Notes: generated from the sequence alone by a model not told the origin. Positions 30,041 to 39,469 are shown, numbered from the stretch's first letter. The stretch: DNA of 64,000 bases from CBDHFF01 sp965262395 (GCA_965262395.1 OZ253531.1:1426001-1490000), one strand, 5' to 3'. Numbers and translations: made by a program.

Positions 30041-31444
30041 ATGCATACACTCTTATTAAATGATAGCACGACAGGATCGCAGGAATACATCACTGATTAC
30101 CAAGAGAAAGGTAGCAATGATAGTGCAGAGCAACAAGCTCTCATGAAAGAACAGCAGAAAGCTCTCATGAAAAAATATCACAGAGATGCTTCATATCTCA
30201 CATTATATCTCATATTGATGTTAGACAGTATGAACCCTAGACTTGAATCTGTTATTCATGCTCAGTGCAATACAGGAAAGCACCTATTGGACAATCTATT
30301 ACATCTATCAATGCAGTATAAGAAAGCTGTATCAGACTACGAGTCTGATAAACTTATAAAAAGAGAATTTAAAAAAGTACTTACTTCATTCTTCTCTGGA
30401 ATATCTATAATCCACATGACCAATTCTTTGCTCGATGCCAATAGCAAGACACGTAAACAAATACGCAGATTAAAATCTGATAATGCAAGCATAACAATAA
30501 ATGAGCATATATCTTTTATGATACAAAAAATTTTAGGACAGGCAAAAGTTAGAATACATACATTCACAAAAGTCGTGCATGCCACATATGCATTAGCAAT
30601 ACTATTTATAGAAGTAGAAAAAGAGCCAACAGATTTAGCTGAAATCATTGTAGAGAACATCAAGGATATAATAGAGCTAGCAAAATCAGCTATAAACAAT
30701 GAAACCTCAACCATGGAAGTACTTACAAAAAAGGCACGAGATGATGAGGGCTTAACCATGGAGAAACTCACAGAAGAGGTACAAGATATTGTAAAGCAAT
30801 ACCCTTATACAAGCGAGCGTTGGTCCTTATGTTTTGGCTCCCACTTTTTAACAGAGGGCAGTATTTATTTTGATTTATCTAATATTAAAACGTTACTAAT
30901 GGATGTAATAGCAGGAATGGCATCAAATGATGCACCTACACTACACCTTAAACAAAAAGGAGCAGTAGCTGAGCTAAGCATATTCACACCCCGCCAATCC
31001 GCAGATGCAATAACAGCAACAACACCAAATGGAACGCCTAAAATAACACTAAGTGAAAGACCTAAAGCAAATCTCAAACCAAAAAAACTACCAACTAAAA
31101 TGCATATATCAACAGCACTTCAGTGCGTAGAAGGCTATCTAATGACGGCCAAATATCCAGGTGAAATTAGATATCTACCTAGCTCGCTAATGAAACAGGC
31201 AGAGGCTACAGGAGGCTGTTTCATAACAGCTAGTCCAGGTGAAACTAGATATCTCCCTAGCTTGCTAATGAGACAGGCAGAGATTACAGAAGGCTATTTA
31301 ATAACAGCTAACCCAGATGAGATTAGAAGCTTCCTTAGCAGCAAGATACAACAGAGAGAGGATGCAGATACAGAAGCACAGGAACCAGAAAATGCAGCAC
31401 ATACAGATCATAATCTATCTCATGAAGAATTTTCATTATGCTAA
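30041..31444 (+). CDS. Helical protein with C-terminal 26-residue repeats, unknown
   Basis: 467 residues, ATG 30041, poor ribosome site. Largely helical; no signal peptide. Residues about 45-85 and 110-165 could form a bundle. From about 360 there are three imperfect 26-27-residue repeats (GYLMTAKYPGEIRYLPSSLM, then a GGCFITASPGETRYLPSLLM unit, then EGYLITANPDEIRSFLSSKI). The tail is acidic. Its last ~21 codons are duplicated, together with the end of convergent fmt, at 31538-31601. No family recognised; the repeat architecture resembles that of other expanded proteins in this window. Confidence 0.75.
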   Translation: MHTLLLNDSTTGSQEYITDYQEKGSNDSAEQQALMKEQQKALMKKYHRDASYLTLYLILMLDSMNPRLESVIHAQCNTGKHLLDNLLHLSMQYKKAVSDYESDKLIKREFKKVLTSFFSGISIIHMTNSLLDANSKTRKQIRRLKSDNASITINEHISFMIQKILGQAKVRIHTFTKVVHATYALAILFIEVEKEPTDLAEIIVENIKDIIELAKSAINNETSTMEVLTKKARDDEGLTMEKLTEEVQDIVKQYPYTSERWSLCFGSHFLTEGSIYFDLSNIKTLLMDVIAGMASNDAPTLHLKQKGAVAELSIFTPRQSADAITATTPNGTPKITLSERPKANLKPKKLPTKMHISTALQCVEGYLMTAKYPGEIRYLPSSLMKQAEATGGCFITASPGETRYLPSLLMRQAEITEGYLITANPDEIRSFLSSKIQQREDADTEAQEPENAAHTDHNLSHEEFSLC

Positions 31445-31694
31445 ATGCCGATGCATGAACTAAGTTCCAAAATAAAAATTAATATAGTACTACGTGAGCT
31501 TTAAACCAGTTATCTGAACCCTTAGACCTCTAAGGCAGGAACCAGAAAATGCAGCACATACAGATCATAATCTATCTCATGAAGAATTTTCATTATGCTA
31601 AATGCCGATGCATGAACTAAGTTCCAAAATAAAAATTAATATAGTACTACGTGAGCTTTAAACCAGTTATCTGAACCCTTAGACCTCTAAGAAA
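31381..31694. repeat. Two copies of a 157-bp unit holding both convergent gene ends
   Basis: GGAACCAGAAAATGCAGCAC starts at 31381 and 31538. The unit spans the last ~21 codons of the 30041 gene, the intergenic DNA, and the last ~15 codons of fmt (real stop at 31647). The copies are virtually identical, so the duplication is recent or homogenised. Confidence 0.93.
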
Positions 31695-32561
31695 TGATTC
31701 AATGTCTATAGGTTTTTTACCAGGCCTTTGTAATAGCAGGGGTTTTATTATACCCCCTGCACAAGATACATGAAATTCATTATTAATTACCTCTCCCATC
31801 TCATACTCATGCATACACTCAACATAATTCGCACGGTAAATACGTATACGCTCTCCATTAAGATAGAAAAATATACCTGGTTGTGCAGATAAAGCCCTTA
31901 TCTTACGCTCTATAGTAACAACATCATCACTCCAATCAATTACTTGTTTATCTAGCTTACTAGCATATGTAAGCCCATCAATAGACTGGGGAGTGGCAAT
32001 ATCTATGCCTTTTTCCAAATCATCTATCACCTGAATCAGAGATTCAGAACCTAATTCGAATAATTTATGCGTAAGAGATTCTGTTTCTTCATCTTCAATA
32101 TCAATCTCAACACACTTATATACGTCACCAGCATCAAGTGCTTGCACAAGCTTCATAATGCACACACCCGCTTTCTTATCTCCTGCTAATATAGTCCAAT
32201 GAATTGGGGCAGCACCACGCCAACGTGGCAATATCGAAGGATGGATATTAATGCAGCCCAGTCTTGGAATATCCAAAACCTCTTGTGGTATTATTACCCC
32301 ATAGGCAGCAACGATCAGAAGGTCAAGATTAAGGTCTCTAAGATATTTTTGTTCAGCTTCATCACGTAGTGTTTTAACCGCCCTAACTTCAATTTCTTTG
32401 CTTTCTGCAAACTCATGAACAGCAGTTTTCATTAAATGCTTCCCTCGACCAGATGGCTTAGGTGGTTTCGTATATACACAAACAACGTCATGACTGGAAT
32501 TAAGCAGTATTTTAAATGTATCAAGAACAAAATCTGGTGATCCCATGAAACCAAGGCGCAT
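31647..32561 (-). CDS. fmt: Methionyl-tRNA formyltransferase
   Basis: Formylates initiator Met-tRNA with 10-formyl-THF. 304 residues from ATG 32561 (a four-codon-longer frame would start at TTG). MRLGFMGSPDF is the typical N-terminus. HPSILPRWRGAAPIHWTI near residue 107 is the catalytic region (Asn/His/Asp triad: IN-x-HPS, and GD nearby). The C-terminal OB-fold is present but short. Follows recF with 43 bp between them on the same strand. def (deformylase), its common neighbour, is not seen here. Confidence 0.96.
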   Translation of the reverse strand: MRLGFMGSPDFVLDTFKILLNSSHDVVCVYTKPPKPSGRGKHLMKTAVHEFAESKEIEVRAVKTLRDEAEQKYLRDLNLDLLIVAAYGVIIPQEVLDIPRLGCINIHPSILPRWRGAAPIHWTILAGDKKAGVCIMKLVQALDAGDVYKCVEIDIEDEETESLTHKLFELGSESLIQVIDDLEKGIDIATPQSIDGLTYASKLDKQVIDWSDDVVTIERKIRALSAQPGIFFYLNGERIRIYRANYVECMHEYEMGEVINNEFHVSCAGGIIKPLLLQRPGKKPIDIESFLRGLRVQITGLKLT

Positions 32562-32604
32562 ACTAATACTCAATAAAATTCATGTAAATGCTAACACATT
32601 ATTA

Positions 32605-33702
32605 TTATGCGGTAAAGAAATCATGAACATTAAAGTATTGATAGTTCATGCCATGATCTTTGAAGACCCTATCATCAGTATGAGAAAACCATGCATGACA
32701 ACCAGTGTCATTAATATTATTAAGCAATGCCTGGCAATAGTTATTATCAAGATGGGAAATAATGTCATCCAAGAGCAATATAGGTCGTATATTGTTTTTC
32801 TCTATCATTGCCCATACCGCAGACAAAATAATAGAAATTAATAATAATTTTTGTTCACCAGTTGAACAAGATTTCGCATGCACATCACCATCAGCCTTCT
32901 TTACTCTAAATTCACTGGTATGTATTCCAATATTTGTCTTTGAAGTAAGTGTATCTTTATATCGAGATGCACAGAGCATATCCCTATATACAGAAACATG
33001 ATCAACATCACCCTCTTGAACAAGGCGCTCAATAGCACCTTCTATTGATAATTTTACCTCAGGAAATCCAGTGTGCTTACAATTAATAAATGACTCTAGC
33101 ATTTTAATGGTCTCGACTCTGGCCTTAGCTATTGCGACACCATAGTCAGCAATGCATTTTTCAATACTAGACAACCATTTACTATCTTGCATTGATTCTC
33201 TTAATAACTTACTACGCTGATACTTATAATGCTCATAATTCACAATATTTACAGCGTGCTCTTCAGAGAATAAATATACTATACGATCAAAGAACTTCCT
33301 CCTATGCGCCGCTCCATGCAAAAAGATACTATCCATCTGAGGGGTAAGCCAAAGCATCTTCAGTGCATCAGACAAATAACATCGACTACTCTGAAGCTTG
33401 CCATCTATCTTCGTTATATTTTTTCCATCTAGTTTACCAATGCCTATAGAACTATCAGATACACCGTTATTGATGACACTATAAATAGACCAGTCTTTAC
33501 TTCCACAACAACCGAATTCTTTACTAGGCACAGCTCTGAGTCCTCTGCCTGGGAACAACAAGGACAACGACTCTAAGAGATTAGTTTTTCCCACTCCATT
33601 GCACCCATGAAGAACAACTGGGGCATCCTCTATTGATATCTCTAGATTATTATAATTCCTGAATTTATTCAAAAGCAAGGAACGTATGGAATATTTACGC
33701 AT
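32605..33702 (-). CDS. recF: DNA replication and repair protein RecF
   Basis: Loads RecA at gaps through RecOR. It is an SMC-like ATPase of 365 residues, family size. Walker A GCNGVGKTN is near residue 34, the ABC signature STGEQKLLL near 285, and Walker B RPILLLDDIISHLD near 320. ATG 33702, no strong Shine-Dalgarno. Followed by fmt. In many bacteria recF is beside dnaN or gyrB; here gyrB is 23 kb away, showing rearrangement. Confidence 0.95.
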   Translation of the reverse strand: MRKYSIRSLLLNKFRNYNNLEISIEDAPVVLHGCNGVGKTNLLESLSLLFPGRGLRAVPSKEFGCCGSKDWSIYSVINNGVSDSSIGIGKLDGKNITKIDGKLQSSRCYLSDALKMLWLTPQMDSIFLHGAAHRRKFFDRIVYLFSEEHAVNIVNYEHYKYQRSKLLRESMQDSKWLSSIEKCIADYGVAIAKARVETIKMLESFINCKHTGFPEVKLSIEGAIERLVQEGDVDHVSVYRDMLCASRYKDTLTSKTNIGIHTSEFRVKKADGDVHAKSCSTGEQKLLLISIILSAVWAMIEKNNIRPILLLDDIISHLDNNYCQALLNNINDTGCHAWFSHTDDRVFKDHGMNYQYFNVHDFFTA

Positions 33703-33920
33703 CTGATAAAACTAATACACGACTACGTTAATATACCATAATTACGTATGACAAACCATACACCAACTCAATAAAATCAACAGAAGCATTCAATTAAATT
33801 AGACTAGCTGGCGCCAATCATAAAATTAAATAAAACCACCCGCACCCAGAAACTTCCATACATAAATACAATATGGGGAATATTCTGAGGCTTATTATAC
33901 TGACTCAATTATCTTATTGA

Positions 33921-36428
33921 TTAGAGAGGGCTACCAACCTCAGTTTCTGTAGAATTATTATTACTTAAAGCATTAGAAACCTTAGATCCATGGTTAGCAG
34001 ATGAAATAGGTCCTAGTGAACTAATATTGCCAACCCCCTTTTCAATATTTTGAAGACTTTCAGCAGCAGCAGCGAGCGCAGTTTTATTAATATTGAGATC
34101 ATCTGCAGTAGGCTGAAGATCATCATTGCTGACCATATCTTTATTAGTATTGGCAACATCATGTCCTTGGTTATGTCCTTGGTTATGTCCTTGGTTATGT
34201 CCTTGGTTATGTCCTTGGTTTTGCAACTGAGATGAGTCTTGGCTTAACTTAGCCCATTCTGGCATTGACGTCATACCTATACCAAGAGCATAGCCAGTTG
34301 CAGTTACAGATCTATAACTGAGTTTACCAGGATTATTAACGTCCTTATCACTAATGCACTGCACATCATTACCATGAGTCAACCCAAGATGTTTGTATTT
34401 CGCTGAAAACGCCTGTCCCCCACTTGTAATGTCACTCAATTTTTTGATAGGTTCATTAGAACTATTACGTGGGCTATCATGAGCGGGTGTCACTTTCATA
34501 TCTTTATATTTGTCTTGATTCATTCTTTCAGCAGCAACATGTATTTTAATACAACCAGTGAGGAGATCTGCTCTGACACCTTGATTAGCCTTTGCTTTAT
34601 CAGCTGGACTTGCTTCATTTTGCTTAACTAAGTCGACATAAAACAGAGGTTGTATCGCATCCAAATCATGCTGGCCCTTAGTAAGACCATAAGTAAATTC
34701 TTGACCATTTGGGTCTTTTATTGTATGGACCTTCTGCGTATAAAGCACGAATTTACCTGGTTGTTTATCTGGTTGTTTACCTGGTTGTTTATAGGTACAC
34801 AATGATATATTCCTATCTTGTTCAGGTCTTTTTGCTGTATTAGGTTCAGAAGGAGCCGCAACAGGAGCTTTGCTTGCAGGAGTTGTGTGAGCCTGTTGGT
34901 CTGTTGTCTCTGCTACTTCTTTCGCAGGAAGAGCAGTAGCCTGTTTTCTAGGAGCCGCAACAGGATCTTTGCTTACAGGAACTGTTTGAGCCTGTTGGTC
35001 TACTGTCTCTGCTACTTCTTTCGCAGGAGCAGCAGTAGCCTGTTTTCTAGGAGCCGCAACAGGATCTTTGCTTACAGGAACTGTTTGAGCCTGTTGTTCT
35101 GTTGTCTCTGCTACTTCTTTCGCAGGAAGAGCAGTAGCCTGTTTTCTAGGAGCAACAGTAGGAGGATCAGGAGCTTTTCTTTTAGGAGTAAGAACTCTTT
35201 TGCTATGAACAGCATCAGGTGTAGTTGTTTGAGCCTGTTGTTCTGCTGTCTCTGCTACTGCTTTCGCAGGAGGATCAGGAGCTTTTCTTTTAGGAGTAAG
35301 AACTCTTTTGCTATGAACAGCATCAGGTGTAGTTGTTTGAGCCTGTTGTTCTGCTGTCTCTGCTACTGCTTTCGCAGGAGGATCAGGAGCTTTTCTTTTA
35401 GGAGTAAGAACTCTTTTGCTATGAACAGCATCAGGTGTAGTTGTTTGAGCCTGTTGGTCTACTGTCTCTGCTACTTTTTTCGGAGGAGGAGGAGGAGCGG
35501 GTCTCCTACCTGATACTTGTACGGTTTGTGTTGCATTAGGTTCCACGCTACTTTGAGAAGTTTGATGAGCATCAGCATTAGGTGTTTCTGCAGAAGCACC
35601 TGTAGACTTATCATTGCCTGCTGCTCTAACTTGTTCATTACCCTGTGCTTGAGAAGATGTTCCCGTCGCAACTGTCGTAGCGTCAGAAGCTTGGACAGGT
35701 AGCGATGAAGGAGATTTAGAATCAGCTAGCCCATGCTTAACTGTGAGTTTGTCTTTTGGATTATTCCTTTCTGAAGCCTTGGGAGGAGGAGGAGCGGGTC
35801 TCACAGGATTTGGATAATATGGTTCCAAGACTGCTGCTCTTTTATTATTCCGTGGCAAAGTTGCCGAATTCGTAGATTTGTCACTCTCATTACCTTCCGC
35901 AGATTTATCAGTAGTTTGCGTAAGATCTGGTGCAGATTCCGTTCTATGCAGCGCAGGTGTTTCCTTGGGGCTAACTATGCCATCGACCGCCCCAGATTTT
36001 TCAGTAGATTCTGTAACACCTGAAACAGCTTTTGCTTTAGCCCCTTGCTGATTTTTCTTTACTGTTCCTGGGATGCTTTGAAACACCTTAGTAGCCTGTA
36101 ACTCTGCAGCTGTAATCGCATCTGCCCCTGTGCCTCCAGCAGCAACTCTCCTTATACTATCCTTTTCCGACTTCATTGTTTCTGTTTCGTTTGTAGGGGT
36201 ATCAGGGCTTATTTCTGTTTCGTTCGTAGGGGTCACAGGGCTTGTTTCTGTACTTGTTGCTTCTTCGTTAAGGCCAGTAGAGCCTGCTTCATCCCTTCCT
36301 GAGGCATTTGTCTCGCTTTTTTCTCCTTTAAACTTCTTAGCCAGCCACCGAACATTCTTGCCAGCATTCTTATAACCTGATTCTATAAAATTCATTCCAA
36401 ACCTAATAGCGTCATTGAGTGATTGCAT
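33921..36428 (-). CDS. Proline-rich repeat protein, candidate host-interaction protein
   Basis: 835 residues; the start has an excellent AGGAG site eight bases before ATG 36428. No signal peptide. The N-terminal ~35 residues may form a helix (MQSLNDAIRFGMNFIESGYK). A long disordered, Ser/Thr/Ala-rich region follows with RPAPPPPK and RPAPPPPPKK, then 36-residue repeats containing KRKAPDPPAK (three copies, 108-bp DNA period at about 35161-35480). Three further repeats of about 33 residues centred on VAETTEQQAQ follow. Residues ~560-770 look globular. Near 780 NQGH is repeated five times (12-bp unit). PxxP and APPPPP stretches are ligands for eukaryotic SH3, EVH1 and profilin-type domains. A host-targeted T4SS substrate is plausible but unproven; no WH2 motif is seen. 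Confidence 0.85.
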   Translation of the reverse strand: MQSLNDAIRFGMNFIESGYKNAGKNVRWLAKKFKGEKSETNASGRDEAGSTGLNEEATSTETSPVTPTNETEISPDTPTNETETMKSEKDSIRRVAAGGTGADAITAAELQATKVFQSIPGTVKKNQQGAKAKAVSGVTESTEKSGAVDGIVSPKETPALHRTESAPDLTQTTDKSAEGNESDKSTNSATLPRNNKRAAVLEPYYPNPVRPAPPPPKASERNNPKDKLTVKHGLADSKSPSSLPVQASDATTVATGTSSQAQGNEQVRAAGNDKSTGASAETPNADAHQTSQSSVEPNATQTVQVSGRRPAPPPPPKKVAETVDQQAQTTTPDAVHSKRVLTPKRKAPDPPAKAVAETAEQQAQTTTPDAVHSKRVLTPKRKAPDPPAKAVAETAEQQAQTTTPDAVHSKRVLTPKRKAPDPPTVAPRKQATALPAKEVAETTEQQAQTVPVSKDPVAAPRKQATAAPAKEVAETVDQQAQTVPVSKDPVAAPRKQATALPAKEVAETTDQQAHTTPASKAPVAAPSEPNTAKRPEQDRNISLCTYKQPGKQPDKQPGKFVLYTQKVHTIKDPNGQEFTYGLTKGQHDLDAIQPLFYVDLVKQNEASPADKAKANQGVRADLLTGCIKIHVAAERMNQDKYKDMKVTPAHDSPRNSSNEPIKKLSDITSGGQAFSAKYKHLGLTHGNDVQCISDKDVNNPGKLSYRSVTATGYALGIGMTSMPEWAKLSQDSSQLQNQGHNQGHNQGHNQGHNQGHDVANTNKDMVSNDDLQPTADDLNINKTALAAAAESLQNIEKGVGNISSLGPISSANHGSKVSNALSNNNSTETEVGSPL

Positions 36429-36456
36429 AATATATCTCCTTAATTAATGTTCTACA

Positions 36457-36732
36457 TTAGTGATCATAATGATCAGATGCTGCGCTATTCATAATATCAA
36501 TAATCCCAACAGGCAATTTTATATTATCATCATGCACATCATCTTCTACAAGTGCGAATGCCGCCGCCACAAATCCTTCGCTCGGCTCACCTACTATTTT
36601 AATTACATCTTGGTTATCAAGTACAAATTCCATTGAATCGTCATCAATACGCAACGAGAGGCTGCGATCATCAACACCCCCATTCTCAAAAACACCATCC
36701 TGATCGTTGGATATACTATCGTTAGTACTCAT
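36457..36732 (-). CDS. Small acidic protein upstream of the proline-rich protein
   Basis: 91 residues from ATG 36732 (GGAGGG about ten bases upstream; the frame's first codon would be TTG). Strongly acidic: many Asp residues, and repeated short hydrophobic blocks (EFVLDNQDVIKIV, GFVAAAFALVEDD). Ends 28 bp before the start of the 835-residue gene, which has its own strong ribosome site, so the two are almost surely co-transcribed. Its size, acidity and position directly upstream resemble secretion chaperones of effector genes. That is an inference from layout only; no family recognised. Confidence 0.7.
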   Translation of the reverse strand: MSTNDSISNDQDGVFENGGVDDRSLSLRIDDDSMEFVLDNQDVIKIVGEPSEGFVAAAFALVEDDVHDDNIKLPVGIIDIMNSAASDHYDH

Positions 36733-36847
36733 GACCAATGCCCTCCAGCCATAAATTAATATAACCCAATGTTATCATTGATTAATTAATGAATTATTAA
36801 ATGATTTTTTAATAGAGGTAGATAAATATATTAATATACATGCTGAT

Positions 36848-36870
36848 AATATAGCGCTGTAGGCTATATT
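36848..36870 (-). terminator. Hairpin after ctaG
   Basis: AATATAGC and GCTATATT form an 8-bp perfect stem around a 7-nt loop, directly after the ctaG stop. There is no long T-run on the minus side, so termination may be weak. Confidence 0.4.
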
Positions 36871-37436
36871 TACTGATCATATTGCTCTTTGAGATTCTCG
36901 AGAAATGATTTTTTAAATGGATAAAATGTGTATGAAAGAGTCATGGTATCAACATCTTTCATTGCTGGATCATTCTCAATTTCTGGATCTACAAAAAACA
37001 TAACGGGCATACTAACCCTCTGCCCTGCCTGCAACAGTTGCTCTCTAAAGCAAAAACATTCAACCTTAAAGAAGTATTTTCCAGCCTTCACTGGAGTTAC
37101 ATTATATACAGCCATGCCCCTAAGAGGCTCGTCACTAGTATTCTCAGCAGAATACAAGGCATATGCACATTGACCAGGTTTCACTATCATGCTTTTTTGT
37201 GCAGCCTTAAAGTTCCACTGAAGTTGCTGTCGTACATCAGAATTGAATCTGATCAACACATCACGGCTTCCAACAGCAGCGGGGCACTCTATTGCCTCCT
37301 GTGTTGTGCCACCAAAACCAGTAACCTTACAAAATATGTTGTAAATCGGAACTGAGATATAAGCCATAGCAAACATTACAACAGCCACAGCAGCTGGACG
37401 CTTCCAATTAAGTCTAGAGTTAATATTTTTACTCAT
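36870..37436 (-). CDS. ctaG: Cytochrome c oxidase copper chaperone CtaG/Cox11
   Basis: Delivers copper to the CuB site of cytochrome c oxidase subunit I. 188 residues. A single N-terminal membrane helix (about 13-35) runs into PIYNIFCKVTGFGGTT, the Cox11 signature with one copper-linked Cys. The periplasmic domain has the copper-binding CFCF motif (VECFCFREQ) near residue 125 and the terminal MTLSYTFYP. ATG 37436 lies 8 bp after rpmG, suggesting one transcript from the promoter at 37664-37691. Indicates an aerobic aa3-type respiratory chain. Confidence 0.96.
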   Translation of the reverse strand: MSKNINSRLNWKRPAAVAVVMFAMAYISVPIYNIFCKVTGFGGTTQEAIECPAAVGSRDVLIRFNSDVRQQLQWNFKAAQKSMIVKPGQCAYALYSAENTSDEPLRGMAVYNVTPVKAGKYFFKVECFCFREQLLQAGQRVSMPVMFFVDPEIENDPAMKDVDTMTLSYTFYPFKKSFLENLKEQYDQ

Positions 37437-37444
37437 GATAGGTA

Positions 37445-37615
37445 TTAATGCTTGAGCTTAGTCTCTTTAAAAAGAACATGCTTGCGAACTACTTTATCGT
37501 ACTTCCTTAATAAAAATTTTGCCTTCTGGTTCTTGGGGTTCTTTCTAAGAACATAAAAGCAACCAGTTCCAGCTGTACTCTCTATCTTAACTAAAATAGT
37601 ATTCTTTCTTGCCAT
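37445..37615 (-). CDS. rpmG: 50S ribosomal protein L33
   Basis: 56 residues, MARKNTILVKIESTAGTGCF at the start and ending in KHVLFKETKLKH. This is the alphaproteobacterial L33 with YVLRKNPKN in the middle. A single Cys remains, so it is the zinc-free form. First gene of the rpmG-ctaG unit. Downstream of a strong promoter. Confidence 0.95.
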   Translation of the reverse strand: MARKNTILVKIESTAGTGCFYVLRKNPKNQKAKFLLRKYDKVVRKHVLFKETKLKH

Positions 37616-37663
37616 AAACTACAACCTCAACAGCACTATTCAAATCTTTTAAAATCAACACTG

Positions 37664-37691
37664 ATTATATGCAACAATAGGTACATGTCAA
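37664..37691 (-). promoter_or_regulatory. Strong sigma70-type promoter of rpmG-ctaG
   Basis: TTGACA (37691-37686), a 16-bp spacer, and consensus TATAAT (37669-37664), 48 bp before the rpmG start codon. The closest match to consensus in the window. Confidence 0.8.
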
Positions 37692-38038
37692 GGATAATCT
37701 ATTACATTACAATGCAACTGTTACAGCATTAATATTAAAGTGATGTGATAATTTTATATCACCCCAGCAATAGAAACCCAGTATACTGGGTCTGATAGCA
37801 AGAAAATTAATGCAATCATAATTACACTATACATCGTATATAAAAAAATTCATATGGATTAGAATATCTTTATATCCATATAAATACATCAGAATATTAG
37901 AATATAAACTTCTATTAATAAGGATTAATTTATGACTATTCATAGATAATGCTAAAACAACGACATAGTTATCATTTTATAAACAAAGTGGTTGTATAAC
38001 ACAACCTACTCATGTCTAATATAAGTGAAATATAAATT
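37692..38038. other. Gene-free divergent region with a perfect 16-bp palindrome
   Basis: No gene seen. ACCCAGTATACTGGGT (37776-37791) is a perfect palindrome, 85 bp upstream of the rpmG promoter and 248 bp before the next plus gene. It could be a dimer-binding operator or a cruciform-type element. It is not followed by a T-run. Confidence 0.4.
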
Positions 38039-38581
38039 ATGAGCGCAAACACAAAGTGGAAAAAATTCCTTGTAATGAAGGATTCAATGCTGATTCAAAA
38101 AGAGATAGACGTAGATCTCTTTGCAATGAGTCGCAATTCTGAATTGACAAATGGCTATCATCTGCAAAACAAAGATTTGTTTATTAGTGAAATGCATCAA
38201 TATTGTCATATAGACAAACAACTGGCTGAAGATATATTTGACCCCCTCAGGAAGGTTATTGAGGAAGATCATACTTCTTTCAACGGAATATCACTCAAAG
38301 AATTAGTTGACGATCACGACGAATTAATTGATATCAAATCTGTAAGTTGCCCCAAGAATTGCAATAGATATCTTATAACCTACGAAGATCATATTATTGG
38401 TATATTGCGATTTGATCGCTCCATAACCGCTGGAGAAGATGATTTTCATCTTTATTTATATGACCTAGAATTATATTACACCCACAGTGGTAATAAGTTC
38501 GTGGATATCACTTATGATGATTTTGTGATGGCAGAAAAAGAGGATATGTTTTATATTCCTGCAGATAGTTTCTATATATAA
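38039..38581 (+). CDS. Unknown 180-residue acidic protein
   Basis: No family recognised. Soluble, acidic, no signal peptide or membrane segment. Contains DLFISEMHQYCHIDKQLAED near residue 47, related in its first half to MLIHEMHQ of the next gene, so the two may be remote paralogues. The C-terminal half (residues ~105-170) looks like a beta-rich domain with alternating hydrophobics (FHLYLYDLELYYTHSG). ATG 38039 lacks a clear ribosome site. Confidence 0.65.
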   Translation: MSANTKWKKFLVMKDSMLIQKEIDVDLFAMSRNSELTNGYHLQNKDLFISEMHQYCHIDKQLAEDIFDPLRKVIEEDHTSFNGISLKELVDDHDELIDIKSVSCPKNCNRYLITYEDHIIGILRFDRSITAGEDDFHLYLYDLELYYTHSGNKFVDITYDDFVMAEKEDMFYIPADSFYI

Positions 38582-38644
38582 ATTATAAGAACAAGATTTA
38601 CAGACATAACGAACTGCCAACACATTGATATGGCAATAAATCAT

Positions 38645-38673
38645 TTGCCAAAAATAATGCTATACGTTATAAT
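38645..38673 (+). promoter_or_regulatory. Promoter of the 252-residue gene
   Basis: TTGCCA (38645-38650), a 17-bp spacer, and TATAAT (38668-38673), 37 bp before ATG 38711. Confidence 0.65.
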
Positions 38674-38710
38674 TGTTTACGGAATAAATCTAGTGTTGGG
38701 GTAAATAATA

Positions 38711-39469
38711 ATGGATAAACATTTATTAACAGAGCTAGAGGTTAAAAAAGATATAGGCCTAATAGACGGTAATGCATCTGGAAATAGACTTCAAGCAAAG
38801 CTTGAGGCTGGAAAAGATATAGGCCTAATACATCAAAAAATGTTGATCCATGAAATGCATCAAGACAAACCAAAAGCAGATCTTGAAGCATCTATAAATA
38901 AGATATTCAGTCGAACTAATGACCTGCATAGAGAGCACCATGATTTAGATAGTTCACATGTAATAGAAGAGAATGTGTATCACATCAACACTAAGATACC
39001 AAATTTAAATATAACACACACATATCTATCTATAGATCCTTCGCATGAATCTGAAACAGATAAACCAAATTTTGTTCGTGATATGTTGTATGAGCATGGA
39101 TTATCTACAGAAATATCTACAAATTTATTTAAGTATCTGGATTATTTAATAAACCAGAACGAAACTAATAATGTAACTGTAAAATATATAGCTCCAGATA
39201 AAGCAGCAGAGGAAGCTCGCCTTACAGCGCTGGTCAACTCAGGTGCTTGCGGCTTCGGAACCAACAAAGATCAAGGAGCCTTCATCATTGAGTTAGGTGC
39301 TGGTGAAGTTAAAGCTATATTAGGCTTTAACCACCCATTCTATTTTCACGGCGGAACCCCTCCTAATATAATGTTTCCAGATGAAATACCCTACCATAAT
39401 GTGAAATCAAGCCTGGTCTTATATGATTCGGGTGAATATGAGAGTTTTTCTAGTGCAGAGTTAATATAA
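38711..39469 (+). CDS. Unknown 252-residue protein
   Basis: Soluble. The N-terminus has two copies of a KKDIGLI/GKDIGLI element (about residues 13-19 and 35-41), then MLIHEMHQ, shared in part with the gene at 38039. The C-terminal half is probably beta-rich (GAFIIELGAGEVKAILGFNHPFYFHGGTPP) and mildly reminiscent of the end of the preceding protein. Function unknown. Its own strong promoter shows that it is an independent unit. The next gene starts 117 bp later. Confidence 0.68.
   Translation: MDKHLLTELEVKKDIGLIDGNASGNRLQAKLEAGKDIGLIHQKMLIHEMHQDKPKADLEASINKIFSRTNDLHREHHDLDSSHVIEENVYHINTKIPNLNITHTYLSIDPSHESETDKPNFVRDMLYEHGLSTEISTNLFKYLDYLINQNETNNVTVKYIAPDKAAEEARLTALVNSGACGFGTNKDQGAFIIELGAGEVKAILGFNHPFYFHGGTPPNIMFPDEIPYHNVKSSLVLYDSGEYESFSSAELI

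Noticed and set aside
34818..35513. Arg/Ser/Cys-rich plus-strand frame of 231 codons
   Set aside because: Antisense image of the Pro-rich repeats; the coding strand has a strong ribosome site and sensible protein composition.
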